A stretch of DNA of 33,250 nt from Planctomycetota bacterium. Its GTDB lineage: Bacteria; Planctomycetota; UBA1135; UBA2386. The translations under genes were made by a program, and so were the position numbers. The stretch spans positions 1-33,250 of the forward strand of contig VGXW01000013.1 of the NCBI GenBank assembly GCA_016873195.1, in the 5' to 3' direction. The notes under the pieces are model-generated. The model had not been told where the DNA came from. It made no database searches and saw only the letters and a list, made by a program, of their open reading frames with translations. Positions 24,219-32,969 of the stretch are shown in pieces; positions within the stretch are counted from its first letter, which is position 1, and every line of letters begins with the position of its first letter.

Positions 24219-27200
24219 TCAGTTCCCGATCGTGAACGACAGCCCGTTGCTGAGGGCGCCCAGGCCGAACAGCGCCCCGTTCGGATCGAACACCAGGTAC
24301 TGCCCGTAGAGCGCCAGACCCGCATAGGATGGGTCGATCGGGATCGGGAACGGCGTCACCGCTGCACCGGCAGCGTCCGTGAACACGCCCGGCATCGACA
24401 CGATCGGCGGCCCGATCAGCAGCCGGCAGCCGCCGATCGGCGAGTTGCTCGGGAAGAAGCTGATGTTGTAGGCCGCGAAGCTGAACGGCAGGCCGTTCTG
24501 GACCTGCATGCCGAAGCTGCTGTTGCCGAGCCGCGGCAGCCCGACGCCCGAGGCCACCGGGATCCGGTTGCCCGTGCCGGGGCAGCCCGTGCCGTAGGTC
24601 GACACCGACGCGACGACGCCCGTGATCGAGATGCGCCAGGGCTCGCGGCCCGTGATGCCGTCGTCGCACCAGAACCACGTGTTGCCCGCGATGGTGGTGA
24701 ACTCACCGAGTTCGACGGCGCCCGAGCCGGCCCACGGGCCGATCTTGCCGACCTGGTGCGTGCCGTTCGCCGTGCCGTCGCTGATCCAGATCTGCAGGCC
24801 GTCGGTGCCGTCGCTGCCCGCGACCACCACCTCGTTGCTGCCGGTCTTCGCGCGCAGCGTCCCCACGAGCACGCCGTTCGGCGCGCCGGGGTAGATGTCC
24901 TTCACGAGCACGATCGTCGACGCGTCGGTCCAGTAGAGCTCGCGGCCGTGCACGGTGTCGTCGGCCGTGAAGAACGCGACGTTGCCGACGGCGACGAGGT
25001 CCTGGATCTGGCCGCTGCCGGTGCCCGCCACGATCTCGCCGACCAGCGCGGTGCCGGCGGGCGTTCCGTTGCTGCGGTGCAGCTCGGCGCCGTTGCCCGT
25101 GTTGGCGAACCACAGCAGCGTGCCGTTCGCCAACGCGACGATCTGCGCCGGCGAGGAGCCGGCCGCGCCCGCGCGCACGTCGACGGCCAACACGGTACCG
25201 GCCGGCGTGCCGTCGGTGACCCAGAGTTCGCGGCCGGTGCCCGCCGTCGTCGCGGCGAACCAGGTCAGGTTGCCGACCGGCGCGAAGTCGCTGCACGACG
25301 ACGACAAGGTGCCCGGATAGACGTCGAGCAGCAGGCTGGTGCCGGCGGGCGTGCCGTCGCTGACGTAGAGTTCCTCGCCGACGGTCGGGTTGCTGGCCGT
25401 GAACAGGACGCGGCTGTTGCCCACCCGCGCGAAGGGCGACGTCGAGGAGCTGGAGGCGCCGGGATTGACGTCGCGCAGCAGGAACGTGCCGGCGGGCGTG
25501 CCGTCCGAGACGTAGGGTTCCATGCCGGTGCCCGTGTCCGTGCCCGCGAACCAGATCTTGTTGTGGATCGCGGCCAGGTTGGTCGGCGTGCTGCTCTGCA
25601 CGCCGGCGCGCACGTCGACGGCGAGGCGCGTGCCGGGGAGCGTGCCGTCGGTGACCGCGAGTTCGGCGCCGGCGCCGGTGAACGTGCCGCGGCAGTAGAC
25701 GAGCGGTCCGACCGTGACCGGCTCGCTGGGATACAGCGCCTGGGCGCCGAGCACGAATTCCGTGGTCCCGGCGACGGTGCCGTCGCTGCCGAACAGGTTC
25801 GGGCCGGTGCCGTCGTTCGCCGCGAACACGACGTTCGTCGCGGTCGGCCGGAACCCGGTCGGGCTCGAATCGCCCTGCGGCAGGTAGATGTCGGTGACGG
25901 CGAGCGTGCCGGCGGAGGTGCCGTCCGTGCGGTGCAGTTCGGTGCCGAAAGCCGCAGTGACGGCCGAGAAGTAGGCGTGCGAGCCGACCACCGCGAGCTC
26001 GCTCGGCGAACTTGCGCCGACGGGGTTGATGTCGCGCACCAGCGCGGTTCCGGCGGCGGTGCCGTCGGTGAAGAAGAGCTCGCGGCTGATGGACGGTGCC
26101 GACGCGGAGAACAGCACGCCGCCCTGGAACGGAACGAGCCAGAGCGGCCCGCTGGAGGTGCCCCCCGGATACAGATCGACGACCAGCGCCGTGCCGCCCG
26201 GCGTGCCGTCCGTGCGCCACAGTTCGTCGCCGGTCGTGTCGGTGTCGGCGCCGAACACGGCGAGCGACGGCGACACGGCGGCGAACATGCCGAACCCCGA
26301 CGAGCCCCCGCCGGCGCGCAGGTCGCCGAGCAGGACCGTGCCGGCGGCCGTGCCGTCGCTGACCCACGGCTCGAAGCCCGTGCCCGTGCCGTCGTCGGCG
26401 ATGAACAGCGCGCGCTGGCCCCACGCGGTCAGCACGCTGATGCCCGACGCGCTGACGCCCGGACGTACGTCGCGGACGAGGTTCGTGCCCGCGGCGGTGC
26501 CGTTGCTGAACCAGAGTTCGAGGCCCGCACCGAGGCCGTCGTTGGCGACGAAGTAGAGGCCGCCCGGGGTGCCGGCGAACTGGTTGCCGAACGACAACGA
26601 ACCGCCGGTCACGACGTCCTTCACGAGCACCGTGCCGGCGACCGTGCCATCCGTGCGCCACAGCTCGCGACCCGTCGCCGCGGTGGTCGCCGGGAACATC
26701 AGGTAGCCACCGGCCACCACGAACGGGCCCGGGATCGACCCGCTGCTGCCGGCGTAGAGGTCGACGAACCGCTGCGTTCCCGCCACCGTGCCGTCGCTGC
26801 GCCAGATCTCGCGGCCGCCCGCGTCGCTCGCGTCGAAGAACAGGTAGCCGCCGAAGGAGGCCAGGTAGCTCGGCGCGCCCGACCCGTCGCCCGCTGCACC
26901 GTCGCGCAACAGGAACGTGCCCGCCGCGGTGCCGTCCGTGCGCCAGAGTTCCCGGCCGAGGCCGGGCACGTTGGCGGTGAAGAACACGCAGCCGCCGGCG
27001 ACGACGAGGCTCAGGGGCGACGACGAGGCGGTGCCCGGGTTGATGTCCTTGACGAGCCAGGTTCCGGCGGCCGTGCCGTCGCTGCGCCACAGTTCCATGC
27101 CGTGCCCTTGCCGCGCGGCGAAGATCGCCACGCCGCCGAGATCGACGATCAGCTCCGGCGAACTGCTGTTCGGCAGGGAGCCCGGCGGGCAGATGTCGCG

Positions 27201-27278
27201 CACGAGATTCTGCGCGCTGGGTGCGGCGGCGAAGAACAAGGGCGCTGCGAGAAGAACGAGAGAGCTGGTTCGGTGCAT
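24219..27278 (-). CDS. Secreted ELWxxDGT-repeat protein (copy 2)
   Basis: The protein has 1019 residues from the ATG at 27278. An in-frame TTG 11 codons upstream is possible but lacks signal-peptide character. The signal peptide is MHRTSSLVLLAAPLFFAAAP. From residue 62, 17 repeats of about 48 residues follow, the same number as in copy 1. The tenth is again degenerate (NLFGSDGTVAGT, shortened) and the sixteenth again lacks AGT (ELYWTDASTIV). Repeats 6, 12 and 13 match copy 1 in details such as EPWV/EPYV starts. Repeat 17 contains IGPWAGSGAVELGEF, nearly the same as copy 1. The C-terminal module from YGTGCPGTG has LGNSSFG, FDPNGALFG and SNGLSFTIG. The pair arose by whole-gene duplication. It is divergent from the lipoprotein at 27555 and may form a transcript with copy 1. 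Confidence 0.88.
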   Translation of the reverse strand: MHRTSSLVLLAAPLFFAAAPSAQNLVRDICPPGSLPNSSSPELIVDLGGVAIFAARQGHGMELWRSDGTAAGTWLVKDINPGTASSSPLSLVVAGGCVFFTANVPGLGRELWRTDGTAAGTFLLRDGAAGDGSGAPSYLASFGGYLFFDASDAGGREIWRSDGTVAGTQRFVDLYAGSSGSIPGPFVVAGGYLMFPATTAATGRELWRTDGTVAGTVLVKDVVTGGSLSFGNQFAGTPGGLYFVANDGLGAGLELWFSNGTAAGTNLVRDVRPGVSASGISVLTAWGQRALFIADDGTGTGFEPWVSDGTAAGTVLLGDLRAGGGSSGFGMFAAVSPSLAVFGADTDTTGDELWRTDGTPGGTALVVDLYPGGTSSGPLWLVPFQGGVLFSASAPSISRELFFTDGTAAGTALVRDINPVGASSPSELAVVGSHAYFSAVTAAFGTELHRTDGTSAGTLAVTDIYLPQGDSSPTGFRPTATNVVFAANDGTGPNLFGSDGTVAGTTEFVLGAQALYPSEPVTVGPLVYCRGTFTGAGAELAVTDGTLPGTRLAVDVRAGVQSSTPTNLAAIHNKIWFAGTDTGTGMEPYVSDGTPAGTFLLRDVNPGASSSSTSPFARVGNSRVLFTASNPTVGEELYVSDGTPAGTSLLLDVYPGTLSSSCSDFAPVGNLTWFAATTAGTGRELWVTDGTPAGTVLAVDVRAGAAGSSPAQIVALANGTLLWFANTGNGAELHRSNGTPAGTALVGEIVAGTGSGQIQDLVAVGNVAFFTADDTVHGRELYWTDASTIVLVKDIYPGAPNGVLVGTLRAKTGSNEVVVAGSDGTDGLQIWISDGTANGTHQVGKIGPWAGSGAVELGEFTTIAGNTWFWCDDGITGREPWRISITGVVASVSTYGTGCPGTGNRIPVASGVGLPRLGNSSFGMQVQNGLPFSFAAYNISFFPSNSPIGGCRLLIGPPIVSMPGVFTDAAGAAVTPFPIPIDPSYAGLALYGQYLVFDPNGALFGLGALSNGLSFTIGN
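24633..27095 (-). repeat. Protein-coding tandem repeat array (17 ELWxxDGT units), copy 2
   Basis: Seventeen units of about 144 bp match the array at 21460-23934 position by position. The sequence for IGPWAGSGAVELG in repeat 17 is nearly identical between copies: the 20-base block GCGCCCGAGCCGGCCCACGG occurs at 21545-21564 and 24718-24737. This suggests strong constraint or local gene conversion in that unit. Confidence 0.85.
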
Positions 27279-27492
27279 GGTGGTCGTTCGGGGGAGCGAG
27301 TCTGGTTGCAAGATCCCGGCTGTTCATTGGACAGCTGCCAGCGGACGCGGGCACTGGGCCGAAGGTCACCCCGGATCCACGCAAAGGGTCGGCTGTGCCC
27401 GCGCCATCCACCGAGGCGCTCGACCGGATGCTCCCCGCGGTCCGGCCGAAATCGCCTCAATGCCGCGTGGTGCCTTCGCCGATGCGAGGTCA

Positions 27493-27512
27493 ACCGTACG
27501 ACCGACCGTACG
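27493..27512. repeat. Short direct repeat ACCGTACG in a divergent promoter region
   Basis: ACCGTACG occurs at 27493-27500 and 27505-27512, 12 bp apart, and each copy holds the self-complementary CGTACG. The 276-bp region between the divergent starts at 27278 and 27555 is otherwise featureless. The repeat could be a regulator site, but no regulator is nearby. No clear -10/-35 boxes were identified in this region. Confidence 0.35.
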
Positions 27513-27554
27513 CCACCTCCGCTCCGACCAGCCACTACCAGGAGTCTTCTCGCG

Positions 27555-29795
27555 ATGACGAAGTCCGCATTCGTTCCGTCCCTTGCCCTCGCCGTGCTCG
27601 CCGCCTGCGGCGGCGGCGGCAACGAACCCTCGACCCCCGGCACCATCGCCGGCCTGCAAGGCCCCGAACAGGTCACCATCCTCGAATCGAGCACCGGTGC
27701 GACGGCGGCGCTGCGCCTGCCGCGCTCCGTGCGCGGCCTCGCCGGCAGCGACTACGAGACCGACCGCACGCGGTTCTGGGTGCGCGACACCTCGATGGAG
27801 GCGCTCGACACCGTCAACATGATCCTGTCGTCCCTGCACCAGACGCGCTACTGGGAGCAGACCAACGCCGGTCCCTACCTCGCGCTCGTCGAGGACACGA
27901 CGCGCGGCGAGGGCGGCGGCGAACGCGGGCAGACGGGCCCCGAGTACGAGGAATGGGTCGTCGACTCGACGCGCGCCAACAACACCGCGCCGCAGATCGT
28001 GGGCTTCTGGATCGCGAGCGAGGAGCACGACGACCCGGTCACCATCTACGGCAAGTTGACGGTCGACGAGGAACCGGGCGACCTGCAGCCGCTCGGCCGG
28101 TTCGCGCTGTTCTTCAAGGCCCTGCCCGAGAGCGCGCCGGCGAACGGCACCGAGACGCGGTTCGAGGGCTACCTGCGCACGGTCCCGCGCACCGACGGCC
28201 AGAGCGAGGTCGAGTTCTGGATGGGACACGGCGACCCGGACCGCCCCGTGCCGCTCGGCCAGTCCGCGCAGCGCGAGCGCGCCCACGTCGTCGGCGACAT
28301 GGCCGCCGGCACCGGCCGTGCCTACACCGAGCGCCGCTACGTCATGAACCACGGCGGCCAGAACTGGAGCGAGGCGGGCGAATACCAGATCCAGTTCAAC
28401 GCGAACTACGTCGCGCGCCGCGAGCAGGTCGCCAACGAACTCGCCGTGCTCGACCGCAACCACTTCGACACGACGGTGTTCCGCTACGGGGTCTACGACG
28501 CATCGACCGAGGCGCGGGTCGACCAGCTGTCGGGCTTCCCGGTGCAGACCGAGTCCGGCGCGCACGGCTGGGCCGGCTTCCACGGCATCTGGTTCCCGCA
28601 GGAGGTCGCGCTCGTCGACGGCATGACGCTCCACCGCCGCACCTGGGGCAGCCAGATCACGACGCCCTACACGCTCGTGCGCGTGCCCGGCCGGCTCGAG
28701 AGGCGCGTGCGTTCGTCGATCACGCTCGCCGACCTGCAGAACGAGGACCTGCAGACGTTCGACCCGATGGCGGGCGGCGAGGTGCGCGTGCGCTTCACCG
28801 GCACCGACTTCGTGCGCATCGCGCGCCGCAACGGCAACGAGTGGCAGCCCGAGGCGAACCCGGTCAGCATCGCGAGTTCGTACTCGACCGGCCAATGGCT
28901 GCACTTCTGGAGCCATGCGCGCGGCAGCGTCGAGTTCGCCTGGCCGGCAACGCTGAGCGGCGCGGCGCCGGCGTTCGTCTGGTCGTCGACGCCGGTCACG
29001 GCGGACTCGACGGAGCTCGCCGGCGGCGACCTCACGCTGCACGGCTACTCCCAGCTGCTGAAGGCGTCGATCTCGAACACGGAAGCGAACTTCCTGAACG
29101 GTGACTCGCCGTACCTGCCCAATGCGACGAGCGTGTCGTCCGGCAACCAGACCTACGTCTTCGTCAAGCAGACGCTGATGCTGCAGCTCGGCGGCCAGGA
29201 CGTGAACTTCGCGCCGGGTGTCACGATCACCTCGGGCCCGGCCCTCTGGGGCCTCAACTGCGGGCCGTTGTTCGCGGCGCCGCTCGCCTCGCTCGGCGAG
29301 ATGCAGAACCAGACGGTCAACTACGAGTGGCGCGTCGGGCAGAACCGATGGAGCCAGCTGCTCGCGCTGAAGAACGCCGAGGGCAACTTCGTCGCCTTCA
29401 CGCCGCCGACGCGGTTCACCTACGTGCACAACGAACCGGGCTCGCCGTACGACGGCCGCACGTTCCACCTCGAGTGGGACGGCACGAACCTGCAGGGCGT
29501 CCCGCACGTGCAGAACGCGGGCGACGGGCGCTGGTACCCGCAGTTCAACATCCCGAGCGGCACGACGGTGACGGCGGGCAGCCGCACCTACAAGATCAAG
29601 CAGCTCGAGGGCGAACAGAGCATGCAGGCGGTCGGCGATCCCGTCGCCGTGTACGAGTCGCAGGGTTTCGACCTGTCCAACTCGCTGTCGGTGACGACCC
29701 CGGAGCCGTACACCGACCCGGCGATCGGCGAACGGCCCGCGGTCACGGGCGCGCCGACCTACGTCGGCGGCGTGGCGCAGAACGGCGACGGTTGA
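27555..29795 (+). CDS. Large lipoprotein of unknown function
   Basis: The protein has 746 residues from the ATG at 27555, with AGGAG about 10 nt upstream. MTKSAFVPSLALAVLAACGG shows a lipoprotein signal peptide with lipobox LAAC and Cys18. A Gly-rich linker follows, then a long domain (about 50-730) with FWVRDTSMEALDTVNMILSS, YVMNHGGQNWSEAGEYQIQF, GAHGWAGFHGIWFPQEVALV, VRVPGRLERRVRSSITLADL and TRFTYVHNEPGSPYDGRTFH. Alternating strand-like segments and aromatic residues suggest a beta-rich surface protein. I do not recognise the family, and it shows no repeat, protease or binding motif I can name. It lacks the C-terminal module of its neighbours, consistent with anchoring by its lipid instead. 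It is divergent from ELWxxDGT copy 2 and convergent with the protease gene. Confidence 0.82.
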   Translation: MTKSAFVPSLALAVLAACGGGGNEPSTPGTIAGLQGPEQVTILESSTGATAALRLPRSVRGLAGSDYETDRTRFWVRDTSMEALDTVNMILSSLHQTRYWEQTNAGPYLALVEDTTRGEGGGERGQTGPEYEEWVVDSTRANNTAPQIVGFWIASEEHDDPVTIYGKLTVDEEPGDLQPLGRFALFFKALPESAPANGTETRFEGYLRTVPRTDGQSEVEFWMGHGDPDRPVPLGQSAQRERAHVVGDMAAGTGRAYTERRYVMNHGGQNWSEAGEYQIQFNANYVARREQVANELAVLDRNHFDTTVFRYGVYDASTEARVDQLSGFPVQTESGAHGWAGFHGIWFPQEVALVDGMTLHRRTWGSQITTPYTLVRVPGRLERRVRSSITLADLQNEDLQTFDPMAGGEVRVRFTGTDFVRIARRNGNEWQPEANPVSIASSYSTGQWLHFWSHARGSVEFAWPATLSGAAPAFVWSSTPVTADSTELAGGDLTLHGYSQLLKASISNTEANFLNGDSPYLPNATSVSSGNQTYVFVKQTLMLQLGGQDVNFAPGVTITSGPALWGLNCGPLFAAPLASLGEMQNQTVNYEWRVGQNRWSQLLALKNAEGNFVAFTPPTRFTYVHNEPGSPYDGRTFHLEWDGTNLQGVPHVQNAGDGRWYPQFNIPSGTTVTAGSRTYKIKQLEGEQSMQAVGDPVAVYESQGFDLSNSLSVTTPEPYTDPAIGERPAVTGAPTYVGGVAQNGDG

Positions 29796-29803
29796 TGCCG
29801 CCC

Positions 29804-29832
29804 GGCCGCGGGTGCCGAACGCCCCCGCGGCC
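29804..29832. terminator. Likely bidirectional terminator between convergent genes
   Basis: GGCCGCGGG (29804-29812) pairs perfectly with CCCGCGGCC (29824-29832) across an 11-nt loop. The 9-bp G-C stem fills most of the 48-bp gap between the lipoprotein stop (29795) and the protease stop (29844). No T-tract flanks it, but position and stability make terminator function reasonable. Confidence 0.5.
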
Positions 29833-29843
29833 CTGCGCAGGGC

Positions 29844-32800
29844 CTACAGGCCGACCGTCAGCGCGACGCCGTTCGACGAGATCACGCCCGCGGTGTTCGC
29901 GCCCGGCGAGAACGCGTAGGTCTGCGCCGTCAGCTGCAGCCCCGAGAACGTGGTGCTGTTCGGGATCCCGAGCCCGTAGGCCGACTGCCCGCCGGCCGGG
30001 ATCACGACGACCATCGCCTCGAAGCCCGTGTACTGCCAGCAGCCCGGCATGCCGTAGGACGTCAGGTCGATGCCCGGGTCGTGGCGCACGAGGCTCACGA
30101 CCTGCACGCCGAGGCCCGAGTTCGCCGGGTAGTTCGTCGCGGTCAAGGTCACCGTGGCGCCGAAGCGCGGCGGGCCGCTCGGCGACAGGGTCAGCACGGG
30201 GCCGCCCGACGGGTTCGTGATGTCGCTGGGACCCGGGTCCGGCTGGCCGCCGCCGACCGAGTAGCCGACCAGGCAGTCGGCGACCGAACAGGCCCGGTAG
30301 GCCAGCACGAACTCGCCGTTCGGGAACAGCTGGATCTGCGCCGTGTTGCTGCCCGTGCTCGAGTACTCGGGCACGTTGAGCCACGTCACCAGCGCCACGC
30401 CGGGCAGCGCGTCGAAGTAGACCGCGCCCGCAGCACCCGGGTTGAGGTCATCCCACATCGCGGCAATGCGCGCCGGATTGGCGAGGAACTCGCTCACGGT
30501 CTCCGTGTAGTCGGTGCCCGCGTGCGCGTTGGCGACGAGGCCGATCCAGCCGTTGCTGTCGACGTCGATCGCGGTCGTGGAGCCGCCGCCGGCCAGCGGG
30601 AACGCGAACCCGAGCGCGCGGTTGCGCGACATCTGGTCGTCGCCGAGCACGAGGTTGGTCGCGTAGCGCGTGTCGAAGCAGGTCGCGCAGGTCGACACGT
30701 TCCAGCCGCCGCTGCCGTTCGGCGTGAAGCGGAAGGCGTTGTTGGCGAGGTCGAACGTGCCGAACACCTCGTAGAAGGTGCGGCCGACCTGCGGCACGCT
30801 CGCGGCCGCGCAGCCGGTGCCGTAGGAGCTCGAGGTCGCGTAGCTGCCGGTGCCGCCGATCGTGCCCGTGCCGCCGACGCAGCACAGCGCGTAGGTCGCG
30901 TCGACCTGCGTCGTCGCCAGGTGCGCGTCCTGCGCGACCAGCGAGGCGATCACGTCGACCGTCCAGACGCCCGCAGCGGGGTTCTGCACGAACACGTTCT
31001 CGACCGTGTCGACGGTGTTCGGCGAACCGCCCGGCGTCGAGTAGTTGCCCGCGGTCAGGCCGTTGTTGCCCCAGTAGACCGTGCCGGCCGGCGACACGAC
31101 GCGCAGCGTCAGGTCGTTGATGCGCGCGAGCGACGCGGCCGGATTGCCGGCGGGGTCGACGAAGGTCATGCAGATCTTGAGCTCGGGCACGCCGGTGCCG
31201 ACCGTGACGTAGTGCGTGCGGCCGAGGCCCTGGGTCAGCACGTCGGTCTCCGGCACGATGTAGGTGCGATTGCGGCCGTCGTACATGTTGCGCAGGCTCG
31301 GGAAGCCCCAGCCGCAGTGTTCGCGCCGGTTGTCGGTGCTCGCGGCGGTGAACGCGTACTGCTGCGCGCTGACGATCTGCAGCGCCTTCAGCGTCTGTGC
31401 CAGCGGGCGATTGGCGAACCGGTTGGCGAGCGTCGGCGGCAGCGGCAGCGGATTGCCGAAGATCGCGTCCGTGTACAGCTGGATCGCGATCGCGTTGTGG
31501 CCGGCGCAGATCGGCGTGGCGCCCGAGGTGCCGCCGAAGCTCGTGTAGTAGTTGCCGGTCGAGTAGCCCGCCGAACCGGTGAGGTCCGAGCACAGGATCG
31601 CGTCGTAGTAGGCGCACAGGTCGGGTTTGATGCGCCCGTCGGCCGCCGGCCCGGTCGAGCCGCCGCCGCCCGCCCACGAGTCGTCGAGCGGGTTGCTGTT
31701 GTCGTAGTGCTGCACGCCGCCGATCGAGAAGATGTTCTTCGCCCAGGCTTCCGGGCGCGAATCCGGGTTGCCGGCGTTCGACTGGCTCTGCGTCCAGGGG
31801 ATACGGTGGTCGAAGATGATGTCGTCGGTATCGGCCGAGATCGACGTGTACTGCCTCGTGCGGGCACCGCCCCACGACGCGGTCGTGAACATGGCCTGGT
31901 GGGTGCCGACGACCGTGCCGATCACCGAATTGCGAGAGCCCGAGGCGGACGAGTACTCCGTGAAGAAGCCGCGGGCATTCGGCGCCATGCCGCGCGCGCC
32001 GGCGATGCTGGTGCCGTTGCCGAACACGATGCCCGCCGTGCAGTGGCCGTGCGTGTCGGCGATGCCGTTGCTGAGCACGTTGGTGAACGGCGTCGTGAAG
32101 TCCTGGTGCGTCGCCTCGACGCCTTCGTAGACGTGGCCGCGCACGCCCTGGCCGGTCCAGCCGCCGGCGGTCTCGACGTAGTTCGCGCCGCCCTGGATGC
32201 GCGCGTTGTCCATGTCGAGTTCGGGCGCCGACCAGCGGTCGATCCACAGCACCTGGTCGAGCCGCGCGGCCCTGGCCAGCTGCGGGCCGTCGAGCTCGAC
32301 GACCATCAGGAGGCCGCCTTGCTGCGGGTCGACGACCTTGCCGCCGAGCGCGGCGATCGCCTGCGCCAGCGCCGGCTTGTCGCGGCGCTTGTCGGCGGCG
32401 ACGACGTTGTATTTGTGCGGCGGCAGGTAGATGCCCGCGGCGATCGCGTTCACCAGTTCCGCCTCGAGGCGCCAGGCCGGCTCGTAGGCGCCGACGAAGC
32501 GCACGGCCGGCAGTGCGGCGGTTGCGCCGGCGGTGCCGTGCGTCATGCGCACGACGTAGGCATCGTGCGGCAGGTAGCCGAGGAGCTCGGCGCCGAGCCC
32601 GCGCAGCGCGTCGCGGCCGGCGTCGGTCGGCGCGCCGCGGAACTGCACGACGAACAGGTGCACGTCCTCGGCGCTCGCGAGCGCCGCCGGCACCGGCGGC
32701 AGACCGAGCCGCGGATCGAAGGTGGCGTACTTCAGCGCGAGCTGCGTCGAGGCGGGCGCGGCGTCGGCTGGCAGGGGCCCTTGCTGGGCGAACAGCCCGC

Positions 32801-32846
32801 CGGCGGCGCCGGCGAGCGACAAGACGAAGGCGTGGTGGGATCGCAT
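29844..32846 (-). CDS. Secreted subtilisin-like (S8) protease with C-terminal modules
   Basis: The protein has 1000 residues. The ATG at 32846 gives a signal peptide (HAFVLSLAGAAGGLFAQ); its Shine-Dalgarno is weak. Residues 60-205 look like two inhibitor-type prodomain folds (DVHLFVVQFRGAPTDAGRDA; KVVDPQQGGLLMVVELDG). The S8 domain (about 215-540) has H266 in DTHGHCTAG, the oxyanion-hole N360 in SNAGNPD and S441 in FGGTSGATP. The usual catalytic Asp is E241 (GVRGHVYEGVEATHQDF). A beta-sandwich (about 545-665, PELKICMTFVDPAGNP) resembles those after the catalytic domain in KP-43-like subtilases. A segment with AIDVDSNGWIGL and IAAMWDDLNPG (about 690-860) recalls nidogen-like domains. The last 110 residues or so carry SYGMPGC, IPNSTTFSG and SSNGVALTVG, the module shared with the ELWxxDGT proteins. 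It is probably exported and acts outside the cytoplasm. Confidence 0.88.
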   Translation of the reverse strand: MRSHHAFVLSLAGAAGGLFAQQGPLPADAAPASTQLALKYATFDPRLGLPPVPAALASAEDVHLFVVQFRGAPTDAGRDALRGLGAELLGYLPHDAYVVRMTHGTAGATAALPAVRFVGAYEPAWRLEAELVNAIAAGIYLPPHKYNVVAADKRRDKPALAQAIAALGGKVVDPQQGGLLMVVELDGPQLARAARLDQVLWIDRWSAPELDMDNARIQGGANYVETAGGWTGQGVRGHVYEGVEATHQDFTTPFTNVLSNGIADTHGHCTAGIVFGNGTSIAGARGMAPNARGFFTEYSSASGSRNSVIGTVVGTHQAMFTTASWGGARTRQYTSISADTDDIIFDHRIPWTQSQSNAGNPDSRPEAWAKNIFSIGGVQHYDNSNPLDDSWAGGGGSTGPAADGRIKPDLCAYYDAILCSDLTGSAGYSTGNYYTSFGGTSGATPICAGHNAIAIQLYTDAIFGNPLPLPPTLANRFANRPLAQTLKALQIVSAQQYAFTAASTDNRREHCGWGFPSLRNMYDGRNRTYIVPETDVLTQGLGRTHYVTVGTGVPELKICMTFVDPAGNPAASLARINDLTLRVVSPAGTVYWGNNGLTAGNYSTPGGSPNTVDTVENVFVQNPAAGVWTVDVIASLVAQDAHLATTQVDATYALCCVGGTGTIGGTGSYATSSSYGTGCAAASVPQVGRTFYEVFGTFDLANNAFRFTPNGSGGWNVSTCATCFDTRYATNLVLGDDQMSRNRALGFAFPLAGGGSTTAIDVDSNGWIGLVANAHAGTDYTETVSEFLANPARIAAMWDDLNPGAAGAVYFDALPGVALVTWLNVPEYSSTGSNTAQIQLFPNGEFVLAYRACSVADCLVGYSVGGGQPDPGPSDITNPSGGPVLTLSPSGPPRFGATVTLTATNYPANSGLGVQVVSLVRHDPGIDLTSYGMPGCWQYTGFEAMVVVIPAGGQSAYGLGIPNSTTFSGLQLTAQTYAFSPGANTAGVISSNGVALTVGL

Positions 32847-32878
32847 GGAGGGAACGATGCTACCCAGCGCGCGACGTT

Positions 32879-32919
32879 CCGGGAGCCCCTCCCGGTGCCG
32901 GCCCGAAGCTCCCGGGCCG
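32879..32919. terminator. Two adjacent perfect hairpins between minus-strand genes
   Basis: CCGGGAG/CTCCCGG (32879-32885 with 32889-32895, 3-nt loop) and CGGCCCG/CGGGCCG (32899-32905 with 32913-32919, 7-nt loop) lie back to back in the 123-bp gap after the stop at 32970. Both stems are 7 bp without mismatch. They have no T-tract. They may terminate the upstream transcript before the protease promoter. Confidence 0.4.
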
Positions 32920-32969
32920 ATCTGCGCCCCGCCGTCTACCGCGCGATCTCGCGCAGCAGCCGCTCGGCG

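Noticed and set aside
21460-27095. Regularly spaced repeats that could suggest a CRISPR or satellite array
   Set aside because: The 144-bp period is in frame, diverged between units and encodes ELWxxDGT protein repeats; there are no identical short repeats with unique spacers.
24126-29795. A plus-strand frame open for 1889 codons across the ELWxxDGT region
   Set aside because: Only its last 746 codons (from ATG 27555) are real. The upstream part is the antisense of the repeat genes, kept open by GC-rich codon bias, and its product is Arg/Ala/Val-rich low complexity.
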